DNA from: Stappia indica | GTDB taxonomy: Bacteria; Pseudomonadota; Alphaproteobacteria; Rhizobiales; Stappiaceae | Length of the DNA: 64,000 nucleotides | Assembly: GCF_020177335.1 (NCBI RefSeq) | Contig: NZ_JAIVMG010000009.1 | Coordinates: 1-64,000, forward strand | Reading direction: 5' to 3' | Shown: one piece after another, positions 18,486-28,315 of the stretch | Position numbering within the stretch: position 1 is the stretch's first letter | Layout: each line of letters begins with the position of its first letter | The notes under the pieces: generated by a model | What the model was told of the DNA's origin: nothing | Databases searched by the model: none | What the model saw: the letters and a program-made list of their open reading frames with translations, nothing else | Made by a program: the position numbers and the translations under genes

Positions 18486-18797
18486 TCAGGCCCCGTCCTT
18501 CGTCTCCCCAGCGGCGTCGGCGTCCGTGGCCGTCTCGCTCTTGCCCGCTTTCGCCAACGCCTTTTCCAGCTCGGCAACGCGCGCTTCCAGCGCCTCGACC
18601 GCGTCGAGCGCCTTCACGGCGATGTCCTTGACCACGTCGTGATCCTCGCGCTTGACCAGATCCATGTCGGCGAGAAAATGCTCCGCCTGCGCGCGAAAAG
18701 CGGTTTCGACCTCGCGGCGGGCGCCCTGCGCCACGCCGGCGACATCGGTCATCAGCTTCGCGAAATCATCCAGAACGCGATTGGGGCCCTGTGTCAT
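18486..18797 (-). CDS. accessory factor UbiK family protein
   Basis: A 103-residue BMFP (YqiC/UbiK) protein. An amphipathic helix (LDDFAKLMTDVAGVAQGARREV) precedes a long coiled coil (VKREDHDVVKDIAVKALDAVEAL then EARVAELEKALAKAG) and an Ala/Thr/Asp tail. UbiK helps the ubiquinone-synthesis complex under oxic conditions and fuses membranes in vitro. It is divergent from lgt with 231 bases between the starts, a common alphaproteobacterial arrangement. Confidence 0.85.
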   Translation of the reverse strand: MTQGPNRVLDDFAKLMTDVAGVAQGARREVETAFRAQAEHFLADMDLVKREDHDVVKDIAVKALDAVEALEARVAELEKALAKAGKSETATDADAAGETKDGA

Positions 18798-19028
18798 CCT
18801 GTCCTCGTCATGTCTTGCGCGGGTGGCGGAGTGCCGGCCCCGCGCGATCGAACCCGGACACCTTGAGGGCGCCCGCTCACCACCTTAACTAATGCGCTTT
18901 GCCGTTCGGTGAAACACCCGAACGCCGACAAATCACCGCGTCCGCCCGCGCCGCCTTGACGGATGTGGGCAAACATCGTCAACGTCGCCGCGCGAAATCC
19001 CGCCCCGCCGCCCGCGCCCGGAGAAGCC

Positions 19029-19895
19029 ATGCCGTTCCTCGCCATCCCCTTTCCCACGATCGATCCGGTGCTGGTCGAGTTCGGCCCCTTCGCCATCCGC
19101 TGGTACGCGCTTGCCTATATCGCCGGGCTGCTGCTCGGCTGGCGCCTGATGCGCCGGATCGTCGCCCGGGACGCCCTGTGGGGCGTACAAAAGCGGCCGG
19201 GGCTGATCGACATCGACGATTTCGTCGTCTGGGCCACCCTTGGCACGATTCTCGGCGGCCGGCTCGGCTATGTGCTGTTCTATGCGCCCGAATACTACGT
19301 GCAAAACCCGCTCGATGCGCTGGCGGTCTGGTCCGGCGGCATGTCCTTCCATGGCGGTTTCCTCGGCGTGGTCGCGGCGATGGTGCTGTTCGCCTGGCGG
19401 CGCGGGCTGCCGCTCTGGACCCTGTTCGACCTTGCCGGCATCGTCGCGCCGATCGGCCTGTTCTTCGGACGCATCGCCAACTTCATCAATGGAGAACTGT
19501 GGGGCCGGGTCAGCGACGTGCCCTGGGCGATGGTGTTTCCCGACGCCGGACCGCAGCCGCGCCACCCCAGCCAGCTCTACGAGGCGGCGCTGGAAGGGAT
19601 CGTCCTGTTCACCGTCGTGTTGCTGATCGCCCTGCGGTTCAAGGGCTTGCGCCGGCCCGGCTTGATCGCCGGCACCTTCGCACTCGGCTATGGGCTCGCC
19701 CGGTCGGTGGCCGAGCTGTTTCGCATGCCTGATGCGCATATCGGCTTCCTGGCCTCGGGCCTGACCATGGGCATTGTCTTGTCGGTGCCGATGATACTGG
19801 CCGGGCTCTACGCCATCCTCCGCGCCTTGCGTAACCCTCCCGCAGCTCCCCTCCCCGCCAAGAACGCCCAGGCAGGCACGGAGACGGCCAAGTGA
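19029..19895 (+). CDS. lgt: prolipoprotein diacylglyceryl transferase
   Basis: A 288-residue, seven-helix inner-membrane enzyme that moves diacylglycerol from phosphatidylglycerol to the lipobox Cys. It has IRWYALAYIAGLLLGW, the GGRLGYVLFY segment, SFHGGFLGV and the signature GRIANFINGELWGR with the essential Asn/Arg, then HPSQLYEAALEG. ATG 19029 is chosen because GGAGAAG lies 5 bases before; an ATG at 18963 only adds an Ala/Pro stretch. The stop overlaps the next start (GTGA). Confidence 0.96.
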   Translation: MPFLAIPFPTIDPVLVEFGPFAIRWYALAYIAGLLLGWRLMRRIVARDALWGVQKRPGLIDIDDFVVWATLGTILGGRLGYVLFYAPEYYVQNPLDALAVWSGGMSFHGGFLGVVAAMVLFAWRRGLPLWTLFDLAGIVAPIGLFFGRIANFINGELWGRVSDVPWAMVFPDAGPQPRHPSQLYEAALEGIVLFTVVLLIALRFKGLRRPGLIAGTFALGYGLARSVAELFRMPDAHIGFLASGLTMGIVLSVPMILAGLYAILRALRNPPAAPLPAKNAQAGTETAK

Positions 19896-20992
19896 GCGAG
19901 ACCGGCACGACACCGCTGGCGGGCCGGCTGAAGCAGCAGATCGCCAACGACGGCCCGATCACCGTTGCCGACTACATGGCCCGGTGCCTCGCCGATCCGG
20001 AACATGGCTATTACATGTCCGCCGAGCCGTTCGGCGCCTCGGGCGATTTCATCACCGCACCGGAAGTCAGCCAGATGTTCGGCGAACTCATCGGCGCCTG
20101 GCTCTTGCATGTGTGGACCGCCCTGAAGTCCCCGCCCCGCGTGCATCTGGTCGAGCTTGGTCCCGGGCGTGGCACCCTCTCCCGCGACATCCTGCGGGTC
20201 GCCGGTCTCAGACCCGGATTTCGCGAAGCGCTGACGCTGCATCTGGTGGAAACCAGCGAGCGCCTGCGCGCAGTGCAGGCCGAAACACTCGCCGAAAGCG
20301 GTCTGACCCCGGTCTGGCACGACGGCCTGGACAGCCTGCCGCAGGATGGCCCGCTGCTGGTGGTTGCCAACGAGTTCTTCGACGCCTTGCCGATCCATCA
20401 ATATGTCAACACCGGCAAGGCGTGGTGCGAGCGCTGCGTCGGGCTCGACGAGGCCGGGGACCTGGCCTTCGTCACCGGACCAGGCCAACTCGACACCCGC
20501 CCGCTGGCCGCCGAGCTGCGCGGCGCACCCGCCGGCGCCATCATCGAGACCCAGCCCCTGTCGAATGCCCTGGCCGAGACGCTGGCAACCCGCATCGCCC
20601 GTCAGGACGGGGCGGCGCTGGTGATCGACTACGGCACCACGCGCACCGCCCCCGGCGACACCCTGCAGGCGGTGCGGCGTCACGCCTACGACCCGGTGCT
20701 GGCCCACCCCGGCACGGCGGACCTGACCGCCCATGTGAATTTCGAGGCGCTGGCCCGGGCCATGCGGGTTGCCCCGCTCGTCCCGCGCGGCGCGATCACC
20801 CAGGGCGAGTTCCTGTTGCGGCTCGGGCTGCTGGAACGGGCCGGACGGCTTGGCGCCGGCAAGTCCCCCGACGCCCAGGAGCGGATCCACGGTGAGGTGG
20901 AACGGCTCGCCGGACCGGAAGAAATGGGAACGCTGTTCAAGGTGCTGGCGGTCGCCCGGGCGGATATTTCCTTGCCGGCATTCGACACCTGA
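19892..20992 (+). CDS. midA: class I SAM-dependent methyltransferase, MidA/NDUFAF7 family
   Basis: A 366-residue protein. The opening GPITVADYMARCLADPEHGYY and GDFITAPEVSQMFGELIGAW are hallmarks of the MidA family. The SAM site is LVELGPGRGTLSRDIL, followed by VVANEFFDALP. The mitochondrial relative NDUFAF7 dimethylates an Arg of a complex I subunit, so a respiratory-chain modification role is likely. It starts at GTG 19892 inside the lgt stop and is followed by pgeF, the usual alphaproteobacterial order. Confidence 0.93.
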   Translation: MSETGTTPLAGRLKQQIANDGPITVADYMARCLADPEHGYYMSAEPFGASGDFITAPEVSQMFGELIGAWLLHVWTALKSPPRVHLVELGPGRGTLSRDILRVAGLRPGFREALTLHLVETSERLRAVQAETLAESGLTPVWHDGLDSLPQDGPLLVVANEFFDALPIHQYVNTGKAWCERCVGLDEAGDLAFVTGPGQLDTRPLAAELRGAPAGAIIETQPLSNALAETLATRIARQDGAALVIDYGTTRTAPGDTLQAVRRHAYDPVLAHPGTADLTAHVNFEALARAMRVAPLVPRGAITQGEFLLRLGLLERAGRLGAGKSPDAQERIHGEVERLAGPEEMGTLFKVLAVARADISLPAFDT

Positions 20993-21068
20993 CATTCGAC
21001 AGCCGGCATTTGACAGCCGACAGCGCCGCGCCCACCATCGCGCAAGTACGAGAGCCGATCGGAATCAC

Positions 21069-21839
21069 ATGCTCACATCTCCCGACCTTGCCGCACTGGA
21101 TGGCATCGTCCACGGTTTCTTCACCCGCGAAGGCGGGGTCTCGCGCGGTATCTATGCCTCGCTCAACGTCGGTCTCGGCTCCAATGACGACCGAGCGGCG
21201 GTGATCGAGAACCGCACCCGCATCGCCACCATGCTCGGGGTGGTGCCCGGGATGCTGGTCTCGCCGCATCAGCATCATTCGGCGGACGCCATTCCGGTCT
21301 CCGTTCCCTGGAGCGCCGACGCCCAGCCCAAGGGCGACGCGCTGGTCACCGACCGGCCGGGCCTTGCCCTTGGCATCGCCACCGCCGATTGCGGGCCGGT
21401 GCTGTTCGCCGATCCGCAGGCGCGGGTGATCGGCGCGGCCCATTCCGGCTGGCGCGGCGCCCTCACCGGCATCCTGGAAGCCGTGCTGGTGAAGATGGAG
21501 ACCCTCGGGGCCGACCGCACCCGGGTGATCGCCGTGCTCGGGCCGACGATCTCGCAGACGAACTACGAGGTCGGGCGCGACTTCCTCGACCGTTTCACCG
21601 CTGCGGACGCCGACAACGAGCGCTTCTTCGTCCCCTCCGACCGGCCCGATCATTTCCGCTTCGACCTGCCCGCCTTCATCGGCCAGCGGCTGCGCCGGGC
21701 CGGGGTCGGCCGCGCCTGCGATCTCGGCCGCTGCACCTATGCAGAGCCGGAGCTGTTCTACTCCTATCGCCGAACAACCCACGCCGACGAGCCGGATTAT
21801 GGCCGGCTGATGTCGGCCATCGCCCTTTCCGGAGGCTGA
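21069..21839 (+). CDS. pgeF: YfiH/PgeF-type laccase-domain protein (peptidoglycan editing factor)
   Basis: A 256-residue DUF152 protein. It has HGFFTREGGVSRGIYASLNVG, HQHHSADAI, TADCGPVLFAD and the Zn-site AAHSGWRGALTGI. In Escherichia coli PgeF removes mis-incorporated Ser from UDP-MurNAc, and relatives act as purine nucleoside phosphorylases or deaminases; either activity is possible. ATG 21069 is taken, though the frame is open 300 bases further upstream over the end of midA. It is third in the lgt-midA-pgeF series. Confidence 0.93.
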   Translation: MLTSPDLAALDGIVHGFFTREGGVSRGIYASLNVGLGSNDDRAAVIENRTRIATMLGVVPGMLVSPHQHHSADAIPVSVPWSADAQPKGDALVTDRPGLALGIATADCGPVLFADPQARVIGAAHSGWRGALTGILEAVLVKMETLGADRTRVIAVLGPTISQTNYEVGRDFLDRFTAADADNERFFVPSDRPDHFRFDLPAFIGQRLRRAGVGRACDLGRCTYAEPELFYSYRRTTHADEPDYGRLMSAIALSGG

Positions 21840-21888
21840 CGCGCAACGCCGGAGACCGCCTTTCCACCTCAAGCCGACGGGTTCGACC

Positions 21889-23046
21889 ATGCCGCTGCCC
21901 TTCACACGTCAGGAATTCACCGCCCGGCTCGACGCCCTCTGCGCGCTGATGACCGAACAGAAGCTCGACGCGATGTTGCTGTTCGCCCAGGAAAGCATGT
22001 ACTGGCTGACCGGCTACGACACCTTCGGCTTCTGCTTTTTCCAGACCATGGTGGTCACCCGCGACGAACGCATCGTCCTCTTGACCCGCTCGGCCGACCT
22101 GCGCCAGGCGCAGCACACTTCCGTCGTCGGCGACATTCGGGTCTGGGAGGACCGGGCCGGCGCATCACCGGTGCTGCAACTGCGCGAACTGCTGTTCGAG
22201 CTCGACCTGCTCGGCGGGCGGATCGGGGTGGAATACGACACCCATGGCATGACCGGGAAGGTGGCGCTGGACATCAACCAGCACCTGGCGAGCTTCGCGA
22301 CCTTGCAGGATGCGTCGACGCTGGTGCCGCTGCTGCGGGCGGTGAAGAGCCCGGCCGAGATCGCCCATGTGCGCCGCGCCGCCGAGCTGACCGACGCCGC
22401 CTTTGTCGCCGGCCTTGAGAAAATCACGCCGGGCGCCGACGAGGGCGAGATTCTCGCCGCCATGCAAGGAGCGGTCTTTGCCGGCGGCGGCGACTATCCG
22501 GGAAATGAATTCATCATCGGCTCCGGTCAGGACGCGCTTCTGTGCCGGTACAAGTCGGGCCGCCGCGTCCTTGCGGCCAATGACCAGATCACCCTGGAAT
22601 GGGCTGGCGTTTATCGCCGCTATCATGTGGCGGCGATGCGCACGGTGGTGATCGGCGAACCGACCTCCCGCCATGTCGCCCTGCATACGGCGGCGCGCGA
22701 GGCGCTGGCGGCGGTGGAGGCCAACTTGCGCCCCGGCCGCACCTTCGGCCATGTGTTCGATGCGCATGCCGCCGTGGTCGACGCGCACAAGCTGACGCCG
22801 CACCGGCTCAATGCCTGTGGCTACTCCCTCGGCGCGCGATTCTCGCCCAGCTGGATGGATTGGCCGATGGCCTATTCCGGCAACAGCGCCGAAATCGTGC
22901 CCGACATGGTGGTCTTCGTGCACATGATCCTGATGGATTCCGACAGCGGCACCGCCATGACCCTCGGCCAGACCTACCTCACCACCAGTGGCGCGCCGGA
23001 ATGTCTTTCCAAGCTTCCCCTCGACCTTCCGGTCAAGGCGGGCTAA
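21889..23046 (+). CDS. M24-fold hydrolase lacking canonical metal ligands (creatinase/DoeA-like)
   Basis: A 385-residue protein with an N-terminal creatinase-like domain (LMTEQKLDAMLLFAQESMYWLTGYDTFGF) and a C-terminal pita-bread fold. Compared by eye with aminopeptidase P, the five metal ligands are replaced: Asp to Glu237, Asp to Ala248, His to Tyr312, Glu to His345 and Glu to Leu359. Creatinase and ectoine hydrolase DoeA have the same fold and work without metal, using a His; His246 in YRRYHVAAMRT is a candidate. So a metal-free C-N hydrolase is more likely than a Xaa-Pro peptidase. It follows pgeF by 49 bases. Confidence 0.8.
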   Translation: MPLPFTRQEFTARLDALCALMTEQKLDAMLLFAQESMYWLTGYDTFGFCFFQTMVVTRDERIVLLTRSADLRQAQHTSVVGDIRVWEDRAGASPVLQLRELLFELDLLGGRIGVEYDTHGMTGKVALDINQHLASFATLQDASTLVPLLRAVKSPAEIAHVRRAAELTDAAFVAGLEKITPGADEGEILAAMQGAVFAGGGDYPGNEFIIGSGQDALLCRYKSGRRVLAANDQITLEWAGVYRRYHVAAMRTVVIGEPTSRHVALHTAAREALAAVEANLRPGRTFGHVFDAHAAVVDAHKLTPHRLNACGYSLGARFSPSWMDWPMAYSGNSAEIVPDMVVFVHMILMDSDSGTAMTLGQTYLTTSGAPECLSKLPLDLPVKAG

Positions 23047-23115
23047 ACGAACGGAACACATTCGCGCCGCGCGCAAGCCGCAAGAGCAGACCGCCGAAGC
23101 TGGTAGCAAGAGCAG

Positions 23116-23655
23116 ATGGCAAGACAAGGCCGACCAAGCCCGATGAGCGTATTCGCACCCTCCCGACAGCGTCTCCCCCGCACCGCGCTCCTGATCGCGG
23201 CTTTCCTGCTGACCGCCTGCGCCGGAGACCCGGTCCCCCCGGGACTGGTCTCGGACAACACCGCGCCGGTCGCCAGCGCGCCACGGGTCTCCCCCGACAA
23301 GGTGACCGTTGCCTTCGAACCCTTCACCGGAGCGCCCGGCAACATCGCCGATTCGCTCTCGCGCCGGATCGGCAGCGAGGCCGTCGCCCAGAATCTGACC
23401 CTGGTGCGCCGCGTCGGCGCCCCGGCGACCTACCGGATCAACGGATATCTGACCGCCACCGGCGACCAGTCTTCCACCACCATGTTCTATGTCTTCGACG
23501 TGGTCGACGCCAACGGCCGGCGGGTGCATCGCATTCTCGGGCAGGAGGACGCCCCGGGCGCCTCGGGCGACCCCTGGGCGGGCGTCGATGACGAAACGCT
23601 GGAACGGGCGGCCAAGCGCGCCGTCGCCGAGTTGAAAGCCTGGATTCGCCGTTAG
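23116..23655 (+). CDS. hypothetical lipoprotein
   Basis: A 179-residue exported protein. Residues to about 34 form a signal peptide whose lipobox is LTAC, so the mature protein starts at a lipid-modified Cys. The rest alternates short beta-strands (DKVTVAFEPFTGAPG, YRINGYLTATGDQSSTT, FYVFDVVDANGRRVHRI) and ends in an amphipathic helix, like small periplasmic alpha/beta lipoproteins. I do not know the family name. An in-frame ATG at 23143 is an alternative start. It is just downstream of the M24-like gene and may be co-transcribed. Confidence 0.75.
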   Translation: MARQGRPSPMSVFAPSRQRLPRTALLIAAFLLTACAGDPVPPGLVSDNTAPVASAPRVSPDKVTVAFEPFTGAPGNIADSLSRRIGSEAVAQNLTLVRRVGAPATYRINGYLTATGDQSSTTMFYVFDVVDANGRRVHRILGQEDAPGASGDPWAGVDDETLERAAKRAVAELKAWIRR

Positions 23656-23922
23656 TCTTCAATCGCCTGCGCGCGTGCGGCGGAGCGCCGAACAATGGCC
23701 GGGTAACGAAATTGGCATTTCGGTGGCACTGGCCGGTTGTTATTCGGCGGTGCGGTTGCTAAAACGCCGCCGCCTGCCGCAAGGCGCCGGACCGGGAGAC
23801 CTCCCCGCCGGACGCGCCGCGTGACACGGCCACGAATGAATAACGGACAGACCACGTGTGACCCTGCCTCGCCCGGGCTGCCTTTGCTGAACGGCGACGG
23901 ACCAAAAAAGGACTTGCGGGCC

Positions 23923-24855
<933 letters not shown>

Positions 24856-24895
24856 ACAAGGCGGACGGGCCCTCCCGTCTCGCACCCTTTTTGAC

Positions 24896-24929
24896 AAGAA
24901 CCGGCGGGGGCCCCCCTCGCCGGTTCTTT
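24896..24929 (+). terminator. rho-independent terminator after prs
   Basis: A perfect 11-base stem (24896-24906 with 24918-24928), loop of 11 bases, then a T-rich end (TTCTTTC). It lies 40 bases after the prs stop and before the convergent DUF4399 gene; the A-rich left arm means it may work both ways. Confidence 0.8.
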
Positions 24930-24944
24930 CGTATCCGGCCGCCG

Positions 24945-25370
24945 TTATTCGACGGTGATGGTGATCACCTCCGACAGGACCGGCGGCTGGTGCGGGATGT
25001 GATTGTGATCGGCCAGCAGCAGTTGCAGCGTGTGCGTGCCCGGCGCCAGTTCGATGCTTGTCTCGGTCTGGCCGCCGCCGAAGTGGCGATGATGCTCATC
25101 GGCCGGGATCGGGCTGTCCGGGTCCTCCAGTGCCTGATCCACCAAGAGGTGGTGATGGCCGGTCTTTTCCTTCTCCACGCCTGCAGGCGCCACACCCATG
25201 CCCTCCAGCCCGAAGCGGACGGAGACCGGGCTCTTGACCGTATCGCCATCGGCGGGCGTGATGAAATAGACCCGCGCCCCCTCCGGCGCCGGCGTGCGCA
25301 TGTCGTTGCCAAGCGCTGCGGCGGGCAAAAGCAGCGCGGCGGACAGTGTAACGACTTTCAGAAAACGCAT
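24945..25370 (-). CDS. DUF4399 domain-containing exported protein
   Basis: 141 residues. Signal peptide to about residue 21 (VVTLSAALLLPAAALG). The mature part has ARVYFITPADGDTVKSPVSVRFGLEGMGV, then GHHHLLVDQ and EHHRHFGGGQTETSIEL and ADHNHIPHQPPVLSEVITITV, the His-rich pattern of DUF4399. The many His and Asp residues hint at metal binding (inference). ATG 25370 is preceded by GGGAG. It lies in the minus-strand block between prs and rplY. Confidence 0.85.
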   Translation of the reverse strand: MRFLKVVTLSAALLLPAAALGNDMRTPAPEGARVYFITPADGDTVKSPVSVRFGLEGMGVAPAGVEKEKTGHHHLLVDQALEDPDSPIPADEHHRHFGGGQTETSIELAPGTHTLQLLLADHNHIPHQPPVLSEVITITVE

Positions 25371-25513
25371 GATGATCTCTCCCGGTGCATGGACGCGGAT
25401 GGAGCGAAACCGGCGGCAACTGCCACCATCTCCAAGCTGACCAAGGATCGCCGGGAAAGGCAAGATGGAAGGGGCCCTGAGGGCTCAGCGATACGGACGC
25501 GCGGGATCCCGAC

Positions 25514-27445
25514 CTATTGGGTGAGCCGGTCCCGCAACCGGACGAAGAACTCCACCATTCGCTGGCGCGACAGGTCGCTGTTGTGCTGCCGGTCGAACCC
25601 GTGCCCCTCATCCGGGTATTCGAAGTACTCCACCTCGATCCCGGCCTTGCGCAGGGTCTCGGCGAGCCGACGGGATTGCTCCGGCAACACCCGCCGGTCG
25701 TTCGCGCCCTGGTGGATCTGCAAGGGCACTCGGATCCGCTCCGCGTGGAACAGCGGCGACAGCGCCCGCGCCCGCTGCGTATCCTCGCGCGGATCGAACC
25801 CCAGTTCCTCCAGGAAATAGGGACGCACCTGTTCCGGCATGCCCTCGATGAAGGTGGTCACATCGCTGATGCCGAAGATATCGACGGCCCCGTCGAACGC
25901 TTCCGGATATTGGGTGATCGCGGAGAGCACCGAGAAGCCGCCGAACGACCCGCCCATGATGAAGCGTGGGCGTCCCTTCACCTCCGGCATCTTGGCCACA
26001 TGATCGGCGACCGCCAGAATGTCGCGGATATGCCCACCGCCCCAGTCGCCATTGTCCATGTCCATGAACGCCTTGCCGAAGCCGCTCGATCCACGCACAT
26101 TCGGCAGCACCACGACGAAGCCTTGGGCGGCCAGGATCTGGTTGCCGGCGGAATAGAGCGGATCCACATGATCCCGCGGCCCGCCGTGGATCACCATCAC
26201 CATGGGCATCGGATTTTCGGCACTCGCCCCATCCGGGATCATGATGTGGGTCGGGATCGGCGTTCCGTCGAAGCTCGGAATCAACTCGGAGCGATACCGG
26301 GCGAAAGCACTGTCCGGCAAGCCGGTGAGATTGGTGTCGAGCACCGGACGGGCCTTGCCCTTTTCCTGAACGTAGAGGACCGGCGGGCGACCATCCTCCG
26401 CGAGGAAATAGAACCGCTCGCGGGTCTCGCGCGGCACGATGAAGGCGGTGACATCCCCCACCGCCGGATCGACCTCAACCGGCGTCCAGCCGCCCGTGCC
26501 CGTCGCCTCATCCGCCGCATAAAGGCTGACACGCGGTTTCAGCCCGTCGCGGTAGATCAGCGCCATCATGCCCGGCTCGCCAATGCCGAAGCCGGTGAGC
26601 TCCCCCGCGACCGGAACCTCAAGCGCGCTGAAACCGCCCGCCCCGTCATAGACCCAGGGGCGCATCGGTCCGCCTTCCCGGTTCGCCAGAATGTAGTAGC
26701 CACCGCGATAGACCTGCGCACCGACCACCCGCACATTCGCCTCTTCCAGGAACCAGTCGGTCTCGCCGCTCTCCAGATCCAGGAGCCCCAGATGCTGCTC
26801 GTCATTGGTAACGAAGCGCAGGAGGATCAGCTTCTTGCCATCCGGCGTCACCTCCAGGCATTGCAGCCAGCGCCCCGGCTCCGCATAGAGCATCTCGGAA
26901 CGGCCGGTCTCCGCATCGATGCGGTAGATCGCCTTTTCGCCCCACATATGCGCACCGCGCGCCGTGTAGAGATCGGCCCCATCGGGCGAGAACCCGCAAG
27001 GCAGGTCGAGCTTGTCGCGCGGCGTCGGCACCCGGTAGGCGCCGGTGTCGAGATCGACAATATGCAGCTTGGTCTGTTCGTCACCCTGCGCGTCCAGAGT
27101 GAACGCCATGCGCGTCTCATTGCCATCGACCAGCAGATTGTCGCCCTTGGCCGCGCCGATGGAAAACAGCGAGGTCATGTGGTCGCTGGCCAGGTCATAG
27201 CGAATGATATGGGCGCCGCGATCCGGATCGTAGATCCCCGTATAAAGGCGCTCGCCCGTCCGGTTGAGAAGCGGCGCGCCGAGGCTGCGCACCCGGGCGT
27301 AGGCGTCCGGCCCGGGAGCTGGCTCATTTCCCGCCGTATCGTCTCCGGCCTGCCCGGTCGAGCTTGCAGCACCGAACGCCAGACAAATGACCAGCGCCCG
27401 AAGGAAGCCCCTCCCACCGGTACAGATCTTGTCGCACAAACTCAT
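25514..27445 (-). CDS. S9 family prolyl oligopeptidase, exported
   Basis: A 643-residue enzyme. An N-terminal signal peptide (about residues 1-33) is followed by a seven-blade propeller of WD-like repeats and a C-terminal alpha/beta hydrolase. The catalytic triad is the Ser of GGSFGGFSVL, the Asp of GANDRRVLP and the His of DEGHGFDRQ. PMVMVIHGGPRDHVDP is the oxyanion region. It should cleave oligopeptides in the periplasm, most likely after Pro or a small residue as in acylaminoacyl peptidases. ATG 27445 has GGAGGG 7 bases before. It is 33 bases from the permease gene. Confidence 0.9.
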   Translation of the reverse strand: MSLCDKICTGGRGFLRALVICLAFGAASSTGQAGDDTAGNEPAPGPDAYARVRSLGAPLLNRTGERLYTGIYDPDRGAHIIRYDLASDHMTSLFSIGAAKGDNLLVDGNETRMAFTLDAQGDEQTKLHIVDLDTGAYRVPTPRDKLDLPCGFSPDGADLYTARGAHMWGEKAIYRIDAETGRSEMLYAEPGRWLQCLEVTPDGKKLILLRFVTNDEQHLGLLDLESGETDWFLEEANVRVVGAQVYRGGYYILANREGGPMRPWVYDGAGGFSALEVPVAGELTGFGIGEPGMMALIYRDGLKPRVSLYAADEATGTGGWTPVEVDPAVGDVTAFIVPRETRERFYFLAEDGRPPVLYVQEKGKARPVLDTNLTGLPDSAFARYRSELIPSFDGTPIPTHIMIPDGASAENPMPMVMVIHGGPRDHVDPLYSAGNQILAAQGFVVVLPNVRGSSGFGKAFMDMDNGDWGGGHIRDILAVADHVAKMPEVKGRPRFIMGGSFGGFSVLSAITQYPEAFDGAVDIFGISDVTTFIEGMPEQVRPYFLEELGFDPREDTQRARALSPLFHAERIRVPLQIHQGANDRRVLPEQSRRLAETLRKAGIEVEYFEYPDEGHGFDRQHNSDLSRQRMVEFFVRLRDRLTQ

Positions 27446-27478
27446 GACGATTCCCTCCAGTGCTGCCCTTGACAAACC

Positions 27479-28315
27479 TCAACCGCGCCAGCGCAACAGC
27501 CGCCGTTCGGCCCGGCCGATCAGCCAGCTCACCACCAGTCCCAGCACCGACAGCATGGCAACGCCGGCCAGCAACTGGTCGGTGGCGAACAGGCTGCCGG
27601 CCATCAGCACATAGGCACCGATGCCGTATTCGGCGCCGATCATCTCCGCCGCCACCAACAGGATGATGGCGATGGAGGCGGAAATCCGGCAGCCGGACAG
27701 GATCGCCGGCATTGCCCCCGGCAAGATGATCTTGCGCACGATCGACCACCAGCCAAGCCCAAAGGACTGCCCCATGCGCACCAGCGTGCGGTCGACGTTG
27801 TCGACACCGCCATAGGTGGCGATCACGGTGGGAAAGAACGAGCCGAACAGGATGGTCGCCACCTTCGAGCCCTCGCCGATGCCGAACCAGATGACGAACA
27901 GCGGCAGCAGCGCGATCTTCGGGATCGGAAACAGCGCCGAGACCAGCGGCAGAAGCCCCGCCCGGGCGAGCGGCAACAGCCCGACCAGCAGCCCAACGGC
28001 GACGCCCAGCGTCACCCCGAGGCTCCAGCCGATCACCAGCCGCTGCAGCGACGCGCCGAGATGGAGCCAGAGCTGCCCGGTCTCCACCAGCTGCCTGAGC
28101 GCCTCCAGCGCCTCGCTCGGGGCCGGCAGCACCAGATTGCTGATCACGCCGCTGCGCGAGCCCGCTTCCCAGCAGAGCAGGAGCACGGCGAAGACCAGCG
28201 GTCCGACAAAGCGCCAATGGCCCGGACGGAACCCGCCGCCACGATAGGGAACAGCGCGAAGGCTCTTCGGCTCCCCGGACGTGTCCGCCCGCTCGGCCAT
28301 ATCACTCTGCGACAT
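27479..28315 (-). CDS. ABC transporter permease, SsuC/TauC type
   Basis: A 278-residue BPD_transp_1 membrane protein with about six helices. WRFVGPLVFAVLLLCWEAG is helix 1. ALFPIPKIALLPLFVIWFGIGEGSK is the classic segment of the nitrate/sulphonate/taurine group, and the EAA-like loop is GLGWWSIVRKIILPGAMPAILSGCRIS. ATG 28315 overlaps the end of the ATPase gene by 14 bases and has GGGAG upstream. It forms an importer with the two genes beside it. The transported molecule is unknown. Confidence 0.9.
   Translation of the reverse strand: MSQSDMAERADTSGEPKSLRAVPYRGGGFRPGHWRFVGPLVFAVLLLCWEAGSRSGVISNLVLPAPSEALEALRQLVETGQLWLHLGASLQRLVIGWSLGVTLGVAVGLLVGLLPLARAGLLPLVSALFPIPKIALLPLFVIWFGIGEGSKVATILFGSFFPTVIATYGGVDNVDRTLVRMGQSFGLGWWSIVRKIILPGAMPAILSGCRISASIAIILLVAAEMIGAEYGIGAYVLMAGSLFATDQLLAGVAMLSVLGLVVSWLIGRAERRLLRWRG

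Noticed and set aside
25517-27472. A 651-codon open frame antisense to the S9 peptidase
   Set aside because: Covers the same interval as a peptidase with a full catalytic triad; composition is that of a complement of coding DNA.
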